This document shows positions 21,471 to 33,659 of a DNA stretch of 64,000 nt, piece after piece (the first letter of the stretch is position 1; each line of letters begins with the position of its first letter). Source of the stretch: Nageia nagi (taxonomy: Eukaryota > Pinophyta); contig JBITNC010000001.1 of assembly GCA_050084985.1 (NCBI GenBank), positions 58,652,001-58,716,000 of the forward strand. The letters are read 5' to 3'. Below the pieces are notes generated by a model. That model saw only the letters and a program-made list of their open reading frames with translations. It did not search any database and was not told the origin of the DNA. Both the position numbers and the translations under genes were made by a program.

Positions 21471-22795
21471 ATATCATTGGAGTGAGGACTTGGCACATTC
21501 TCATGTTTTGGTGGTATTTGGAATATTTTCCTATTGGTTTATGGAATTGTTGTGGCTAGAAACAATCACAAAATAGATCAGTCATCTTTTTGAAGGCATA
21601 CATTTTAATAGATATATCCAATTGAGTTGATTATTTTTTCATTGGATATTCATCAATGATACCTTTTAAATGAGTATATGCATGCCTACCTTTATTGAAA
21701 ATTTGACCTACATCCAAGATATTTTCCTCCAAACTATCTTGTTCAAGGAAGTTGTTACACTAGCACCAATGCTCCAACCAGCACCCATACTGGTGTTTCT
21801 GGGGAATTTGGGTGTAGGATTTTGTATTTGATCAATTTAGCATATCAATGTATCAAATAAGATTCTACAAACCAAGTATTATTAGAAGATTGACATTAAC
21901 ATTGGTTAAGACCTAGCATTTGACTCAACACCCGAGTGGACACTCGACTTTATCATTGCTAACGTTGATGTTAGTGCCAACACTAAGGTCACCACTAACG
22001 TTGGAGAAACATATACAGGAGGAATTTGAAGCGATTTAAGTCATTTTGAAGTGTTATGGAAGTTGAAGAACCTTTAGGAACTTAAAGGGATGTCATTTTC
22101 AAAATCCGTTTAGCTCCCTATTGATTTTATAAACAATCCAAAAATCCAAGAGGAGCATACACAAGAAGCATAGGAGATGGAATGACCTAGTGGAGTATTC
22201 TTATTGTATTCCCACAAACAAAACATGTTGTCATTGTTAGTTGTAGACTGTTAGATGGAGACCAAAATATAGGAATAGAAAAACTTCATAAGAAGGGATA
22301 ATCCTTTCCATTCTCCATGTTGTAATATTAATTAGATGATGGAAAATATCATATCCATCCTAATCAAGTTGTGTTGTAATATTGATTAGATAATGGATAA
22401 TATCATAACCATCCTAATCAAGTTGTGTTATAATATTGATTAGAAGATGGACAATATCATAAGCATCCTAATCAAGTTGTGTGGTGATATTAATTAGATG
22501 ACATACAATATCATAACCATCCTAGTCAAGTTGTAATAAGCCATAGTGTAGGATGAACAATATCATAGTCATTCTTTGTTATTTTAGTTCTTATGTGTTA
22601 CGAAGATCAATGATGTAATAGTGGAAGTTGCATTCTTGAGAGCATACTATATTTGTGAGAATTATAGTGTGTGATTCTAGTGCATGAACAAGAAAATGAA
22701 ACCAATAAAATTATGAAATTTGTATTTGAGGATTATTTGGAAGCCATATGCTTAAGGCGATTACAAATCATAAATGAAATGGATGATATGCTACA
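21471..22795. other. unclassified insertion or divergent spacer within the chromovirus
   Basis: The integrase reading is lost near 21470 and recovered near 22800, so about 1.3 kb looks foreign. It holds a short mirror-like block around TAACGTTGATGTTAGTG (21960-22005) and a 54-bp minisatellite. No ends or duplication were found. Confidence 0.45.
22320..22535. repeat. 54-bp minisatellite, four copies
   Basis: Units beginning TTGTAATATTAATTAG (and variants) start at 22320, 22374, 22428 and 22482, with a constant 54-bp spacing. Each contains ATATCATAACCATCCTAATC with few changes. Confidence 0.88.
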
Positions 22796-23430
22796 ACATC
22801 AATAAGAGTTTCTCTCCTTACTCAAGGATAACCTTTAGTAAGCATACAATCACATGAAATAATAAAAGGACTAACATAATATAGAAAGAAGCTCTAAGGA
22901 AGGTGACATAGTATTTTTGCAACTTAAACTATATAAATGAAGAGGGTGATATAACCTTTCGCAAGCATAAAATAATAAAAAATATCAAGATAAATATATG
23001 AAGAATCTCTAATGAAGGTGACATGGTGTTCCTTCAACTTAAACTATATAAAAAGATAACGTTGAAGATAAATACCAAATAAAAGTTAGCATTCAAGTTC
23101 CAAAAATTATATAAATTACTTAAGAAGATTGGCCAAGTAGTCTACCAATTAGAATTGCTAACATCTTCAGAATTTCATCTTATTTTCATGTTTCTTGTAT
23201 TAGATATGTATATAGTGAAAATAATCAATCATAAACATTACTTTTATAACTTGATGATGAAGAAAGGATGTTACTAGAACTAGATTATTTTTGGATAAGT
23301 ACTTAAGAAAGCTAAGGAAACAAAAAAATTAAGGAATTACTTATCAAATGGAAGGACATACCAAAGAAAGAAACAACTTGGGAAAATGATATTTTAAAGG
23401 GCTTTCCAAAACTGTAAGCTTTGGGAATAA
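22796..23430 (+). pseudogene. chromovirus integrase C-terminus and chromodomain
   Basis: Plus strand reads a LLKDNL...AYNHMK run and then KEGDIVFLQLKLYK, matching the GD-x-V-x-LKLQPY motif of the integrase C-terminal region. IGQVVYQLELL (about 23125-23160) matches VAYKLELP. At about 23335-23425, ELLIKWKDIPKKETTWEND and then ILKGFP match a chromodomain. The GDxVFLQL block is duplicated about 113 bp apart (22897 and 23010). Stops and shifts are frequent. Confidence 0.78.
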
Positions 23431-25530
23431 GGCTTTTTCGACAAGGGAATGTATCTTATAACTCTACCATAGTTACACATTTGTCTTTAATTTCATTGGC
23501 TCTGGCAATATCATATGGATAGTCAACTATGGAGCATAGGGTTTAGTGCCTTAGTTGTATTTAATTATGAATAAGATGAGAGGTTATATCTATAATTATC
23601 ATTATGAATTCATATCTCATTTGGTATGTTTGAATACTTGGGAAGTTGCCTCCTCAAAGTAGCAGTCACTTTGTGATCTACTCATTATCATCCATTGAGA
23701 ACTTATGCTATTTGATTACTTAAATTTATAAAAGATACAATATTGTTATGCTATCAATCGCTTGGTTATATTGATTATGTTGCTATTAGTTTGTGTTATT
23801 ATAATATCTAATGTGATTATATATAATTTCTATTACTATGTTAGGTAAACCATAGCACTCATATGCTATTAAACTATATTGTTGCTAGATCAAAGTGTAG
23901 TATGATTTAATCTAGAATCATTTTGCCACTTTGCAAATGGTTATCTTTGTTTTTGAAATTCATTACTACATCACCTACAATATTAAAACTCAATTTGATA
24001 TCAACTAATCAATTTTGAGGGGTCTACTTCAAGAAAATTTATTTGCCTTATTCACAATTAGACTTTATCAAGCAAAATAATTTTGTAGTTATCTTTGAGG
24101 ATGGAAATCAAGAACATAAAAAACTTTGTTGTTACATTTAAGCTCAAAAGAGATTTTCTAAACAAAAAAAAAAGTAGTTGAATGATTTTAAATTTCAAAA
24201 TAAACTTCCAAAAGTCACGTAGGTTGAACTTGAAAATGATATTAAAAAAAATTATTTGACAAATTTAACAAATCATACCATAATTTAATCATTTGAAATT
24301 ACTTTTTAAAGTTTAGAGAATATAAACATCAATTTAACTTATCTGTTTTCATAAATAATCACTCCATAATTGAATATTAACCCGAAACATATATCAAAAT
24401 AATGCAGTTGATATTAAAATTAACATAAGCAATTATCATATATATAATATGAAAAATTGAACTAGTGATTTGAATAATTTCAAATATTTATAGTAAGCAC
24501 ACTAAGTTAAATGTTAACCACCTAAATTAACAATCAATTCCATGATATCCATGATCTTTCATTCTATTTCAGCCAATGCAGGTTGAATTAATCTCATCAC
24601 GTCATATATCAATTTTGAGATATTGGTGTTCATCGACATCCCATTTGTTATTCATATGGTATTCAAACATGGGACTTTCGGTCAAATTGTGTTCTCAAGA
24701 AAACTAGCTTCTTGGATGACAACTATGGCTTTTGTCACTTCCTATGATTTCCTGTTCACCGTTTGATAGAAAACTAGTTTCTTTTGACATATTAAAATCC
24801 ACATCATCATGCAGTTCCAAAAGAGGATGCATTACAAAAGTTTATTTTTAAGTACATGTAGGGCAAGCATGAGACTAGCTTCCTCTAAGGAGGAAATCCA
24901 GATATGTAGACTTACTGGATGATGCAAACTCCAATGCATTCAGCTTAGCATGCACATTCCAAATTCCAATGGGCAAGTTCCAAGAAACACCCCTTTCCAT
25001 ATAAACACAGTTTCTTCACCCTGCAAATTTATCACTCACCAATACCATCCTAACCCATAGCCTATTAAAACCTAGTTTTACATTTTCCAAATTTATCATA
25101 TTTACCTCACCGTCAACTTATATCTCCTGGGAAAGGCCTTGACCAACATTGAATGGACCATATAGGATAATTCGAGGGACATGACACCATTGACACGATC
25201 ATCTAATCTACAAGAAACGTTTTGTGGGTGAATTACCAATAGACATGCTCGTCCACATACATTTTTGGTAATTTACAACGGGTCATTTTTGGCTGATAGC
25301 AAGTTTTTCAAATTTGGTAAAATAGGTGTGGTCAATTTTTGTGTTTGTTGTTGAGTGGTAGGCGTTTAGAAAATGGCAATTTTTTTATTTTTTATTTTAT
25401 TTTTGATTGTAAGGGTCTTTCGGAGTGAGTGTTTTGGAACTGGAAGTAGTAAGTGGTGTTAAGTGGGAGTGGAAATAAGAATGCATGAAAGTGCAAAAGC
25501 ACTGATTTTGGGAAGAAGGAAGATGGGTGA
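23431..25530. other. intergenic region upstream of the TNP gene
   Basis: A+T-rich to about 24550, then less so. No coding region seen. A TATA-like CATATAAACAC near 24999-25009 and a T-rich run at 25379-25410 could belong to the promoter and 5' leader of the following gene, but neither can be proved from sequence alone. Confidence 0.4.
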
Positions 25531-28500
25531 ATGGAGCTGCTTCAGCAGGAGAGCTCCAGATTTGGAGCACCAGCAGCGCCATCAACAACAACAACACCAA
25601 CGCCAGTACCACGCCCAGCAAGAAATTTATCTTCCTCCTCCTCTGCATTTGTTTCGGCTTCTCAATCCCCCTTCTTCTCTCCAAGATCTCCAACACCTTC
25701 AAACTACACAGAATCCCAATTTTCAGAATCCAGCAAATCAGATATCCAGACGTCATCCAACAGTGGATCTCAGCTATCTATCATCAGAACCACTTATGCA
25801 CAGAGAGCTCCCGTACTCCTCTCGTACCTCTCCCTGAATGCGACGTCTGTCAATGACATACCCAGCTCCTCCCATGGCCCCTCCTTCATTAGAGCAACCC
25901 AGTTCAAGGACACCCAGAACCACAAAATTCCATCTTTGGCCAGCAGGGATACAGGATCCAATCATGGGATGCCACAAAGACACCCAGTGGCCACCTCATT
26001 AAGGGCAAGCAATGGGGGAACCCGAGTCTCATTCGCCAGGACCTCAGCATCTCTGTCATCTTCAGCAAGGCTGAGGAGCTGTGACGTGTACATTGGAACC
26101 CATGGGCAAAAACCATCCTTGTTGAGGTTCACAAAGTGGCTTCGAGCGGAGCTGGAGCTCCAGGGGATCGCTTGTTTTGCAGCTGACAGGGCAAGGTACA
26201 CAGACTCCAGGAGCCATGACATTGCTGACAAGGTAATTAGCTCCGCCACCTTTGGCGTTGTTATTGTTACAAAGAAGTCTTTTGGGAATCCATATAGTAT
26301 AGAGGAGTTGAGGATTTTTCTGGGTAGAAAAAATTTGGTTCCTTTGTTTTTTGATCTGGGCCCTGGAGATTGCTTGGCGAGAGACATTATTGAGAAGAGA
26401 GGAGAACTGTGGGAGAAGCAGGGAGGTGATTTGTGGATGTTGTATGATGGGGATGAGAATGAGTGGAGGGAGGCTGTCAATGGGCTTAGTAGAGTTAGTG
26501 ATGACTGGAAATTGGAGGCACAGAGTGGGAACTGGAGGAGTTGTGTGATGAGGGCAGTGAGTGTTTTGGGGAGTAGGCTTGGGAGGAGGAGTGTGGCAGA
26601 GAGGGAGAGGCTGAGGAAGGATAGGATCCCGGGTCAAGAGTATCCTTTCCCAAGGAATGAAGGTTTTGTGGGCAGAAGGAAGGAGCTTATGGAGTTGGAA
26701 GCAATTTTGTTTGGGAATGCAGGTGATGATGGTGGTGGCGATGATGATGGCATTCTTGACCTTAAAATCAGACCTAGGAGGAAGGATTCTGTTATTGTTA
26801 GGAGGAGGACTGATAGTGATCGATCCAAAAAGCAGGCACGGAGAATGAGTGAGAGTGATAGATTGAGGGATGTAGAAGAGGAAGGAGGGAATGAAAGGAG
26901 AAGGAGCGAGGCGGACAAGTGGGACATGAAAAATAAGGGGAAATTTGCAGGTTCTGTAGACTTGGGGGGGAGCATTAAGGGGAAGGAGTTGGTTGTGTGG
27001 AAGGAGTCAGAAAATGAGATAGAGATACAAAGAGGGAGGAGTGCGCAGAGGGCAAGGGAACGTCGTCACCGGGCGAGAATCCTGCATAAAGCAAGGTATG
27101 CAAAAAGAAGCAAGGAACTGAATTCGACATATGGTCGAGGCATTTCCTGTGTAACAGGAGAATCAGGGATTGGGAAAACAGAGTTGGTGTTGGAATTTGC
27201 TTACAGATTTGCAGAGAGGTACAAGTTGGTCTTATGGGTTGGTGGAGAAGCGCGTTATCTTAGGCAGAATTTTTTGAATTTGTCTGCTTTGCTAGGATTG
27301 GATCTAACTACTGAAACACACATTTCTCCTGAGAAAGGGAGAAATAAGACCTTTGAGGAGCAGGAAATGGAAGCTATTCAGAGAGTGAGAAAAGAGCTTG
27401 TTAGAGACATTCCTTATTTGCTTGTGATAGATAACTTGGAAAGTGAGAGAGACTGGTGGGATGGAAAAGACATTTTGGAGCTGCTTCCGCGCTTTGGTGG
27501 AACCACGCATGTGATAATCACAACTCGTCTCCCACGGGTGATGAATCTAGATTCCCTGAGGCTCTCATACCTTTCAAGCGTGGAGGCCATGTCATTAATG
27601 AAGGGAAAGAGAAGGGATCTTTCAATATTGGAGTTGGATGCACTAAGGACAATTGAAGAAAGATTAGGTCGGTTAACACTAGGCCTTGGGCTTGTTGGAA
27701 CCCTCTTATCCGAGCTTCCCATTACACCTTCCAGACTTCTTGATACAATAAACAGGGTACCATTGAGAGATTTGCTGTGGGGTATTCGTGATGATTCAAC
27801 ATTAAGGAATCATCCATTTCTTATGCAACTTCTGGATGTGTGCTTCTCCATTCTTGATCATGCAGATGAACTGAATAATTTGGCTAGCAGGATGGCTTTG
27901 GTCAGTGCCTGGTTTGCTCCTTGTCCTATCCCTATTTCTCTTCTGGCAGTTGCAGCTACTAAGATCACACAAAGAACGGGCAGTTCGAAGCTATGGAAGA
28001 AATACCTACATGTGGTGGGTTCATGTTTTTCAGGGTCGCAAAAAAAAAGATCAGAAGTTGAAGCATCAGCTATGCTAATCAAATTTGGAATTGCAAGAAG
28101 TAGCACCAGGCAAGGATGGATTTATATTCATGAGGTGATTCAGTTATATACAAAGAAAAAGGGAGGTAATTTGGCTGCTAAAGCTATGCTTCAAGGTGTT
28201 GGTTGCAGGGCAAACATCCACCTCCATTCAGAGCACTTATGGGCTGCTTGTTTCCATGTTTTTGGATTTGGGAACCAGCCAGTGATTGTCGAACAAAAAG
28301 TGTCTGAATTACTTTGTTTTATCAGAAAAGGAGCAGTTCCTCTGGCACTATATTCTTTTACTACCTTCTCAAGATGCCTTGCAGCTTTAGACCTTCTACG
28401 GCTCTGTACCAATGCCTTGGAGGCTGCTGAGGAATCTTTTGTTTCACAAGTGCCTAACTGGTTGGACAAATCCCTGTGTTGGAAAATTCCTAGGCATTCT

Positions 28501-28704
28501 GATAATCAAATGGATGAGTATCTATGGCAGGATGTAACACTCCTCAAGGCTTGGCTCTTGGAATTAAGGGCAAAACTGATGCTCAGAGGTGGACTATATG
28601 ACACAGGAGAGGAGCTCTGCAGGACCTGTATTAGTATCAGAACAGTTTTATTGGGTACGGAACATCCTGACTCCGTAGTGCTCAAGAGACACTGGCCAAA
28701 CTAG
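25531..28704 (+). CDS. TIR-NB-ARC-TPR (TNP / XTNX-type) protein, intronless
   Basis: One open frame of 1057 codons. Residues 1-180 are Ser/Thr/Pro-rich; the start MELLQQESSRFG followed by NLSSSSSAF and SPFFSPRSP fits the family's conserved N-terminus and supports this ATG. Residues 183-350 form a TIR-like domain (CDVYIGTHGQ; the helix NPYSIEEL has acidic residues where TIR NADases keep the catalytic Glu). A conserved FPRNEGFVGRRKEL follows at 373-386, then a highly charged Arg/Glu/Asp-rich insert (395-530). The NB-ARC part has a P-loop GESGIGKT (543-550), kinase-2 LLVIDN (630-635), ITTR (663-666) and a GLPL-like RLTLGLGLVG (714-723). The C-terminal part (about 880-1057) is helical and TPR-like. 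The Arabidopsis relatives are the XTNX-type genes At5g56220 and At4g23440. These are an old, low-copy group distinct from typical TIR-NBS-LRR resistance genes, with no settled function. The last dozen residues look frame-shifted (see findings). G+C is clearly above the flanks. Confidence 0.93.
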   Translation: MELLQQESSRFGAPAAPSTTTTPTPVPRPARNLSSSSSAFVSASQSPFFSPRSPTPSNYTESQFSESSKSDIQTSSNSGSQLSIIRTTYAQRAPVLLSYLSLNATSVNDIPSSSHGPSFIRATQFKDTQNHKIPSLASRDTGSNHGMPQRHPVATSLRASNGGTRVSFARTSASLSSSARLRSCDVYIGTHGQKPSLLRFTKWLRAELELQGIACFAADRARYTDSRSHDIADKVISSATFGVVIVTKKSFGNPYSIEELRIFLGRKNLVPLFFDLGPGDCLARDIIEKRGELWEKQGGDLWMLYDGDENEWREAVNGLSRVSDDWKLEAQSGNWRSCVMRAVSVLGSRLGRRSVAERERLRKDRIPGQEYPFPRNEGFVGRRKELMELEAILFGNAGDDGGGDDDGILDLKIRPRRKDSVIVRRRTDSDRSKKQARRMSESDRLRDVEEEGGNERRRSEADKWDMKNKGKFAGSVDLGGSIKGKELVVWKESENEIEIQRGRSAQRARERRHRARILHKARYAKRSKELNSTYGRGISCVTGESGIGKTELVLEFAYRFAERYKLVLWVGGEARYLRQNFLNLSALLGLDLTTETHISPEKGRNKTFEEQEMEAIQRVRKELVRDIPYLLVIDNLESERDWWDGKDILELLPRFGGTTHVIITTRLPRVMNLDSLRLSYLSSVEAMSLMKGKRRDLSILELDALRTIEERLGRLTLGLGLVGTLLSELPITPSRLLDTINRVPLRDLLWGIRDDSTLRNHPFLMQLLDVCFSILDHADELNNLASRMALVSAWFAPCPIPISLLAVAATKITQRTGSSKLWKKYLHVVGSCFSGSQKKRSEVEASAMLIKFGIARSSTRQGWIYIHEVIQLYTKKKGGNLAAKAMLQGVGCRANIHLHSEHLWAACFHVFGFGNQPVIVEQKVSELLCFIRKGAVPLALYSFTTFSRCLAALDLLRLCTNALEAAEESFVSQVPNWLDKSLCWKIPRHSDNQMDEYLWQDVTLLKAWLLELRAKLMLRGGLYDTGEELCRTCISIRTVLLGTEHPDSVVLKRHWPN

Positions 28705-29879
28705 TCAGATATCAAACTAACACTAGAGCTGGGTAAATGGTAGGGTTCTTCAATGCAGGCAGATATCTGGGTGAAATGCCTGTTAAATCAGTCATGCAGA
28801 ACAGGGCTGTCTGTTAAATGAATATTGACAAAGATTATACATGCAGTTTCATTCTGTTGTTAACCATTCATTTGCAAAATCAATGTTGTACGTACAAGCA
28901 CAAATTTTTCTTGGCTTTGGGAGGACAAGAGGATGCTAAATCTTTCATTTTTTTGTTAATGCCAGAAATTCCAACATGGCTGGATATACCAAGAAAAAGA
29001 ACATTGGAGTTGGCTGGATAAATGCAATGTGACAAGTTTACCGTTACATTTTTTCTTTTCCAGAGATTCTTGAATTTTGATTGGGCATAAAAATGGTTTG
29101 TATTGCTGCCCATGAAAAGTTCTGTAGATTCAATTTGTAAAAGGGATAAGTCTTAGATTTTTCCAGTCATCGGAGTTTAACCTTTGTTGGAATTCAGGGT
29201 CTTAAATATGGCAACTCCAACATTTTCATTCTTTAAATAAGATGTAATTTGTTGTTCTGATTTTGAGAATTCTACCTTGCTTCTCTCTATAGACAAATTA
29301 AGATGCACTTTTCTTATCAATCATTTGAAGAATTTGAACTAGACAAATATTTGTAGTTATTACAGATCTATGGAATGCAACATGGATGATCATCTTGGGA
29401 TTTGAATGCTTATCATTATCCTCGTAAGGTTAGTGTTTCACTGGACGGGGACAGTTGAAGGGACAGGTCTTGCTGGAGCATAATGGATACATTATTTCAG
29501 AAGACTTTATGCTCTCTTTGAAATCAATTAATACTTCTAAAAATTAAAATCTTTCCAACAACATTAAAGATGTAATTTATACCATTTAAGCTCACAACTT
29601 TGAGACTAATTCCTTGAGAAAAGGTACTTCACATGTGAGATTAATGAGAATTAAATTGTAAAATTTTCTTGTAATACCCTGTATATTTTCTATAATAAAT
29701 ATCTATTTATCTCCGTTAATGGAGTAATTCTTTTGTATAATTTGCATTATGCTATTTGAACAATTATATAGATTGAGAAGTGAGAATCACAAGTTTATTG
29801 TGGAACAAATCTAGAAATCAATTACAAATATGTATAAAAGAAAGAGATTGAAAAAGTTTCACTCAAACTTAACTTCAAA
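28705..29879. other. 3' flank of the TNP gene
   Basis: Probably contains the 3' untranslated region: T-rich, with AATAAA-like words (for example near 29690), no protein family recognised. The first 32 bases continue the alternative C-terminal frame of the gene (to a TAA at 28734-28736). Confidence 0.45.
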
Positions 29880-31200
29880 GTTAGAATATTGGATTCTCTG
29901 CAACCCTCAAGATCAGTCAAGGTAGGGATCCCTTTCATGTTGAACAGATTCACAAGAGATTTTGATGATACAGAACCAAGGACAGACTCTAAAAATGCAT
30001 GGAAAGTTTAGTCATATCTGTCATGGAAATATCATGCTATCATTATTTATTTGAGGACCCCTGTTTGCGTTCTGAAAACTGCGAGATTAAGCAATATTCT
30101 TGATAATGCAAGATTGGCCTAATAAGACCTCTCTTTTGAGTGGCCTTTATTTGTTCAAGCTTTTTAGAGTCACAGGATGGCAAAAACTTATAGTTTTCTT
30201 GTTGCAATGGGAGGAATTTCTCTGAGAATAATATTTAGGGGAACAGATGGCCAAAGTGCAGGAGTAAAAAATTTGTCTAGAAAATACTTGCACACAAATC
30301 GCCAATCTGACTTATTTGAAGACAGTATTCACTGTATGCTTCTGTTTCAATGTATATTTGAGAAAAATGTATGAAAGGCTTAAATGGATAACCATGCAAT
30401 TACTTTATTAGATTTATTTCTATGGACGAGTAGTAGGCCACCTCAAATTGCGCATAAAAGGACATTTAGCTTCTGCAAATAGTTGTATGTTGAGCTAAAG
30501 CATGCGTACTGTTTGCCGGAAACACCGACACAAGTGGAAGAAGAAATAGCTGGCTTTGAGGATGATGCAGTGGCAAACAAACCTTGGTATAATGGTTTCA
30601 AAAAAGCATCAATACACACAAAATTTAAAATGACAAGGTAGGCAAACATATGGCCTTATTTCCTTTACTAAAACAACATAAACTTGCATCGTCTTCTGTT
30701 AGTAGTTCAATGGAAAGCATATTTGCAGTGCTATATGAAAATGAGATGGGTCAAAGGGACATTGTAAACCTTCATGAATCTATCTTCTTTGTTACTTGGT
30801 GCCTAATAGAGGTCATTGTTCCATATTCAATTTTTCATTGAAGCTAAGGTCAAGATAATATACATTCATTTCAAATGATTTTTTTCTCTTCACTTGTATT
30901 TAAAATGGATTTTTTTCTTTTGTAAACAGGCATTGCTGAGCGAATGGAATACACTCCAGAGATGAGCCAGAGTGTGATGATGCGAATGGTTGAACATTGG
31001 AATAAACCAGAGAGTTTGGATACCTTAATTGCCAATGCTTGCTGCCTCTATGTTTCCTCCATATATATCTAATAACTGATTGTATCATCAGCATAATACT
31101 TGATATACATCATTTTGATTTGAGGATAAGAGGAGAGAATATGCTGCAGCAGAGAAGTATCTTGAAGCAGCGTTGCATGTGATTTAAGTAATCAGACTGT
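29880..31200 (+). pseudogene. exon-like islands of an unrecognised gene
   Basis: Short plus-strand stretches look protein-coding in composition between T-rich spacers. They are about 29925-30010 (VGIPFMLNRFTRDFDDTEP), about 30487-30642 (VELKHAYCLPETPTQVEEE and then IAGFEDDAVANKPWYNG, ending next to AAG/GTAGGC), about 30931-31020 after a CAG acceptor-like site (MEYTPEMSQSVMMRMVEHW), and about 31128-31186 (REYAAAEKYLEAALHVI, TPR-like). I cannot join them into one frame and do not recognise the gene. They could be exons of a decayed gene or untranslated exons. Confidence 0.3.
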
Positions 31201-33659
31201 AAATTGATATACCTACAAATTTTACATGTAAGATTCTTCTTTCCCTTATAGAACAAACATTAAAGTACTTCTGCAAAGAACAACAGTAAACAAATTGATA
31301 TTGCTGTAGACTTATTTTCTTTTCTACTGTTGAATTGTGATGCTCTTTTCTAATTTGTAAAACAAGCAGCTATTGATTTGCATTTTGCTTGATTGTAAGG
31401 TAGTAAACCAATTTATAAAATTTCAATTCTGACAGCCATATGCCAAATCATTCTGTCATATTATCTCGTTTGGGAGGCATTATCATATGAATGCAATTGC
31501 TAAATCTTTCGCTTTAAGGTTGTGGTTGGCACGTACATTTCTCTATGTAAAAAATTATATATAAGCAAACAAAAAATAGAAGCGGAAAAATTTCTATTGG
31601 TGTAGTATAACATCTATAGATGTGCCTTGACCACCAATTTCTCTTTTCTGGTTACTGTCACGTATCTTTGTCAGAGGGATCTTTATTGCCATGTTTATTT
31701 ATGTTATCCTTGTGGTTGAAATTCTGTCATATTCTTGCAATCTTATGAGCACATTTGGTGGTTTCCAAACCACTGCCTTTTGTACTGTTCATATTCTTTT
31801 ATATGTCTCTCTAATGCTTCAGCAGAAAAGATTCATGATATTTATATTTAAGATGCTTCAGTGGTTTATCAAAAGTTTTTATCTTAGATCCTGCATTGTC
31901 TTACAATTGCTGGAAAAATCCATATTAGCAAGTCTGTTACGGGAATAATACCAGCTTACATTTAATGATAAAAAGCACAGAAATGGAATTTGATAGCAAG
32001 TCTTTTCCTTCTATTTTGAAGTATAATATTGGTTGTCAGTTCTTGTACAGTCTAATCAAAGGAGGGTTGCTGGCTTGAAACTTATACAGTATTCTACACC
32101 ACGAGTCTGAGACTTGTACCTTCGTGTGATTGTGATAAAAAAAAATATCTGATGTATAATTACTAATTCAGGAACCGAATTTTAACATTAAAAGCAACAA
32201 AAAGCATTTTAATTGGTCTTCTATTAGCAATGCCGATGCCCACTTTATTGCACAAGCCTTTAAATTTGCTTAGGAATGATAAACAGCCTCAATACTTGAA
32301 GAATACTCATTCGATGTTTTCCTTATCCTTGCACAAAACTAGCTTTGATTTATGGATAAGGTTTGTAAGTGCACTTTATTTTTTCTTTGTTGTGTTGCTG
32401 TCTTAAGTTGGGCAGACTGACTGAATTTGGCTATGAACTTGTCAAGTACAAGCCAATTACAGGCTTTAGTTTGAAGACATGGTATCAAAGTGATATATTG
32501 TTATTGATTATTAGACATGGCTATATCATATATCATAAAAAAAAGTTCTTGGTACATGCATTGTCATAAATTCTCACAATATTGTATTGAAGTTAATTCT
32601 GTAATAGATTAACATGAGGGTTTTAGATTTACAATATGGTATTTTAGGGTCGCTTTGTCTGCAAAGTGTTCTAATCCAACATGTAATTGTGCCAATATAG
32701 TATATACTAGTACATATGAGAGTCAAGGCCCATATGGCTTGTTGAAAATAAAATGTGTACAATTGTTTTGGTATCCTCAAGATCAATGAATGATTGTCTA
32801 TCGGGTCTCAAGCAGTTCACTTTTTTGGCTGGGACCCTCAGCCCAAGGGTGTTTATACTGTAGCTTTGGGTTATTTCTCATCATGTCAGCCAATCTCCTT
32901 AGTGATGTTTTCAATCAACTTTGGCAGCTATCGTTATGACCCAAGTTGAGGTTTTTTGTTTAGCTTCTTTTCCATATGCGGTTCTTACAAGAGATCATTT
33001 GATAAAGCAAGGTTTTTCCAGCCTCTATAGATGTATAATGACGGAGAGACTTTGAATCACCTTTTTCTTTCTTGACCTTTAGCTGCTCGATTATGGAAAA
33101 CGTTGGCCTTATTGGATCTTAGACTTTACATGTCAACTTCTTTTGAGCAAGCTTGACGTACCCAGTTCAAGGTGGGCAAACGTTATCCAGCAAACGCAAC
33201 GTCTGCGTCGTACTGTCAGACAAGTGCTGACATTTTTGGCCGGAAATTTTTTTGGGTAAGGTTAACAAAAATAGATGGACAAAACATTGAGTATAGATTT
33301 TTCAAAATGTTTTGGTGAAGTTTGAATCTAGGTTGCTGATGGAAATTTAACATTTATACTATATTATATTGTAGCATTGATCACGATGTTGATTGACGGT
33401 GAGTTGGTTTTATTTTTAAAAAGAAATTTTATGGAGAATCGTACCACAATTATCTAATAGCCATAGTGCGGTTCTTCGTCGATTCTTCTTAACAATATAC
33501 CAGAAAATGGTCTAACACATTTGACATTAATCGAAAAAATGCATTCACGTGAGGGGATGATGTGTTTGTTGGATAACCTTCTTCACCCAAGGTGGATGGC
33601 ATGGATAGTTTAATGAAGGAGATGGTACGAGTTTGTAGACATCTAAATTTGATTTATTA
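31201..33659. other. T-rich intergenic stretch
   Basis: No coding region or repeat boundary recognised on either strand. A short G+C-richer island lies near 33160-33250. Confidence 0.4.

Noticed and set aside
25397-28469. Many open stretches on the minus strand and in other plus frames across the TNP gene
   Set aside because: They overlap a long frame with clear TIR and NB-ARC motifs and have no domain of their own; the G+C-rich coding sequence makes antisense stops rare.
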